Assembly (NCBI GenBank): GCA_017998195.1
Contig: JAGODN010000162.1
Coordinates: 1 to 6,042, forward strand
Length of the DNA: 6,042 nt
Source: Desulfobulbus sp.
GTDB lineage: Bacteria > Desulfobacterota > Desulfobulbia > Desulfobulbales > Desulfobulbaceae
Direction of reading: 5' to 3'
Under the pieces are notes generated by a model. That model had not been told where the DNA came from, made no database searches, and saw only the letters and a program-made list of their open reading frames with translations. The number at the start of each line of letters is the position of its first letter. Within the stretch, counting starts at the first letter, position 1. Position numbers and translations under genes: made by a program. Positions 4,954 through 6,042 of this stretch are shown here, one piece after another.

Positions 4954-6042
4954 TTACAGGGACGGATCGATGGCCTTCAGGGCGCGCTCGACGCCGCTCA
5001 GGTTCCGCTGCACCTTGTCGGCAAGGCCGGACTGGGGGTACTTGACGAGGATGTCCTGGAGCAGCTTGCGGGAGGACAGGAGCAGGTTCTTCTTGGCTTC
5101 CGGATCGCCGGTGCTGTTGGCGCGGACAAAGAGATCCGCCGCCTTGCGCCGGTCCTCCTGGGCGGCAAGACCGGCGGCCTCGTCGATGCGGGTGCGGGCG
5201 CGGTCCGCAAACGGAGTGGCGAGCAGGCCGTTGAAGGTCTCGATGGCCTTGTCATACTCCTTGGCGGTGAGCGCGGCCATGCCCTGATCGAAGCGGGCCT
5301 GCAGTTCCTGCTCCGACGGTCCGGCATCGACCGCAGCTGCGGCCGGGGCGGCCGTCTGGCCGTCGGTGGGCGCGATCTCCGTGCCGGTGGCCACCGGTGG
5401 TGTCCCGGCCGCGCCCGGTTCGGTCCCGCCGGCGGCTGCCTGGCCGCCCGCCTCAACCTGCCCCCCGGTCATGGCCTCGACGCGCTGGATGCCGCGATTG
5501 AGCCAGGAATCGGCCTGTTCACGGGCCGACTTCTGCATGAAGGCAGCGTTGGCCGCCAGCCGCGACCCCGGAAAGGCCCGGAGGAAGGCCGCCGCCTGCT
5601 CGACCACCGCATAGCCGTCGCGCTTGGGCACAAAGGCCAGGTAGTTCTTCAACAGGGCGCTGTACTCCCGCATCTCCTCGGGCGCGACCCCGCCCGGCTG
5701 CAGGGCGGCGAGCTGCTGCACCGCCCACTCCTCCCGGCGGCCCTGTTCCGCGGAAAGACGGACGATCTCCTCGTACTGCCGGCGGGCCTGGTCATAAGCC
5801 CCCTGGCCGAAGCTGAGGTCGCCGACGGCCTGCATGACCTGGAAGGCCGCGGCTTCCTGGCCCGGCTGGCGGACCCGGTCGAGCAGCCCGGTGAACACGC
5901 CCAGGGCCGCGGGTTCCTGGTGATTCTTGACCAGTGCCTCCGCATAGAGGAGGTCGGTGGCCGGATCTAGCGGCTGGCCGCCCGTCCGCGGCAGCTGCCC
6001 GTAGAGGCTCAGGACCTGGGTGTACTCGCCGCTGTCGTAGGC
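4954..6042 (-). CDS. TPR-like helical repeat protein, N-terminus beyond right edge
   Basis: The frame is open from the right edge (first codon 6040-6042) to TAA at 4954-4956, 362 residues, with no start that must be real inside the window. A GTG at 5896-5898 is in frame, but coding continues upstream of it with the same TPR character, so it is taken as internal. Helix pairs such as AYDSGEYTQVLSLYGQL, YDQARRQYEEIVRL and KEYDKAIETFNGLL have the spacing of tetratricopeptide repeats. A low-complexity Gly/Ala/Pro/Thr stretch (about 5315-5466) separates an N-terminal helical block from a C-terminal one ending RNLSGVERALKAIDPSL. TPR proteins act as protein-binding scaffolds; in Gram-negative bacteria similar ones are often periplasmic or outer-membrane lipoproteins, but the signal region is not in view, so location cannot be stated. 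It converges on the 179-aa gene and is probably unrelated to it. Confidence 0.88.
   Translation of the reverse strand, partial: AYDSGEYTQVLSLYGQLPRTGGQPLDPATDLLYAEALVKNHQEPAALGVFTGLLDRVRQPGQEAAAFQVMQAVGDLSFGQGAYDQARRQYEEIVRLSAEQGRREEWAVQQLAALQPGGVAPEEMREYSALLKNYLAFVPKRDGYAVVEQAAAFLRAFPGSRLAANAAFMQKSAREQADSWLNRGIQRVEAMTGGQVEAGGQAAAGGTEPGAAGTPPVATGTEIAPTDGQTAAPAAAAVDAGPSEQELQARFDQGMAALTAKEYDKAIETFNGLLATPFADRARTRIDEAAGLAAQEDRRKAADLFVRANSTGDPEAKKNLLLSSRKLLQDILVKYPQSGLADKVQRNLSGVERALKAIDPSL

Noticed and set aside
4741..5970. 409-codon plus-strand frame over the TPR gene
   Set aside because: It starts inside the region of the intrinsic terminator and is antisense to a clear TPR-like protein; no RBS or domain is visible.
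1..6042. CRISPR array, tRNA, rRNA, insertion sequence or attachment site
   Set aside because: No regularly spaced repeats, tRNA-like cloverleaf, transposase motif or terminal inverted repeats with target duplications were seen on either strand.

Overview
The window is GC-rich throughout, and its long stop-free antisense frames follow from that composition. The proteins suggest a Gram-negative bacterium, possibly Desulfobacterota/Desulfobulbales-like. That placement is an impression from protein style and cannot be proven from this window.

Layout. (1) Positions 1-1362, minus strand: a two-gene unit with a small cap-less alpha/beta hydrolase of the ABHD14 type, then, 18 nt downstream, the N-terminal 248 residues of a type IA topoisomerase (TopB-like) that runs off the left edge. 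(2) Positions 1363-1691: a divergent intergenic region with a good sigma70-like promoter facing left and a weaker one facing right. (3) Positions 1692-3984, plus strand: a tightly packed three-gene cassette of a 90-aa PqqD-like protein, an HPr kinase-related P-loop protein and a 384-aa nucleotidyltransferase of the NTP_transf_5 type; the last two overlap by 4 bp. (4) Positions 4168-4707, plus strand: a 179-aa secreted or membrane-anchored protein of unknown function, with a twin-arginine/lipobox-like leader and a KWTSP...LPAHA motif, ending at a textbook intrinsic terminator. (5) Positions 4954-6042, minus strand: a convergent gene for a TPR-like helical repeat protein with an Ala/Gly/Pro/Thr linker, whose N-terminus lies beyond the right edge.

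The centre is the most interesting part. PqqD-like + HprK-related kinase + nucleotidyltransferase corresponds to what I remember being named the 'HPr-rel-A system'. The same three protein types also occur in some lasso-peptide clusters, as RiPP recognition element, peptide kinase and phosphate-tailoring transferase. No lasso cyclase, leader peptidase or radical SAM enzyme is present here. The 4168-4707 protein directly downstream has no other obvious partner. The working hypothesis is that the PqqD-like protein presents this protein, or a peptide encoded outside the window, for phosphorylation by the HprK-like enzyme and then transfer of a nucleotide or sugar group by the nucleotidyltransferase. 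This is inference from protein type and gene order.
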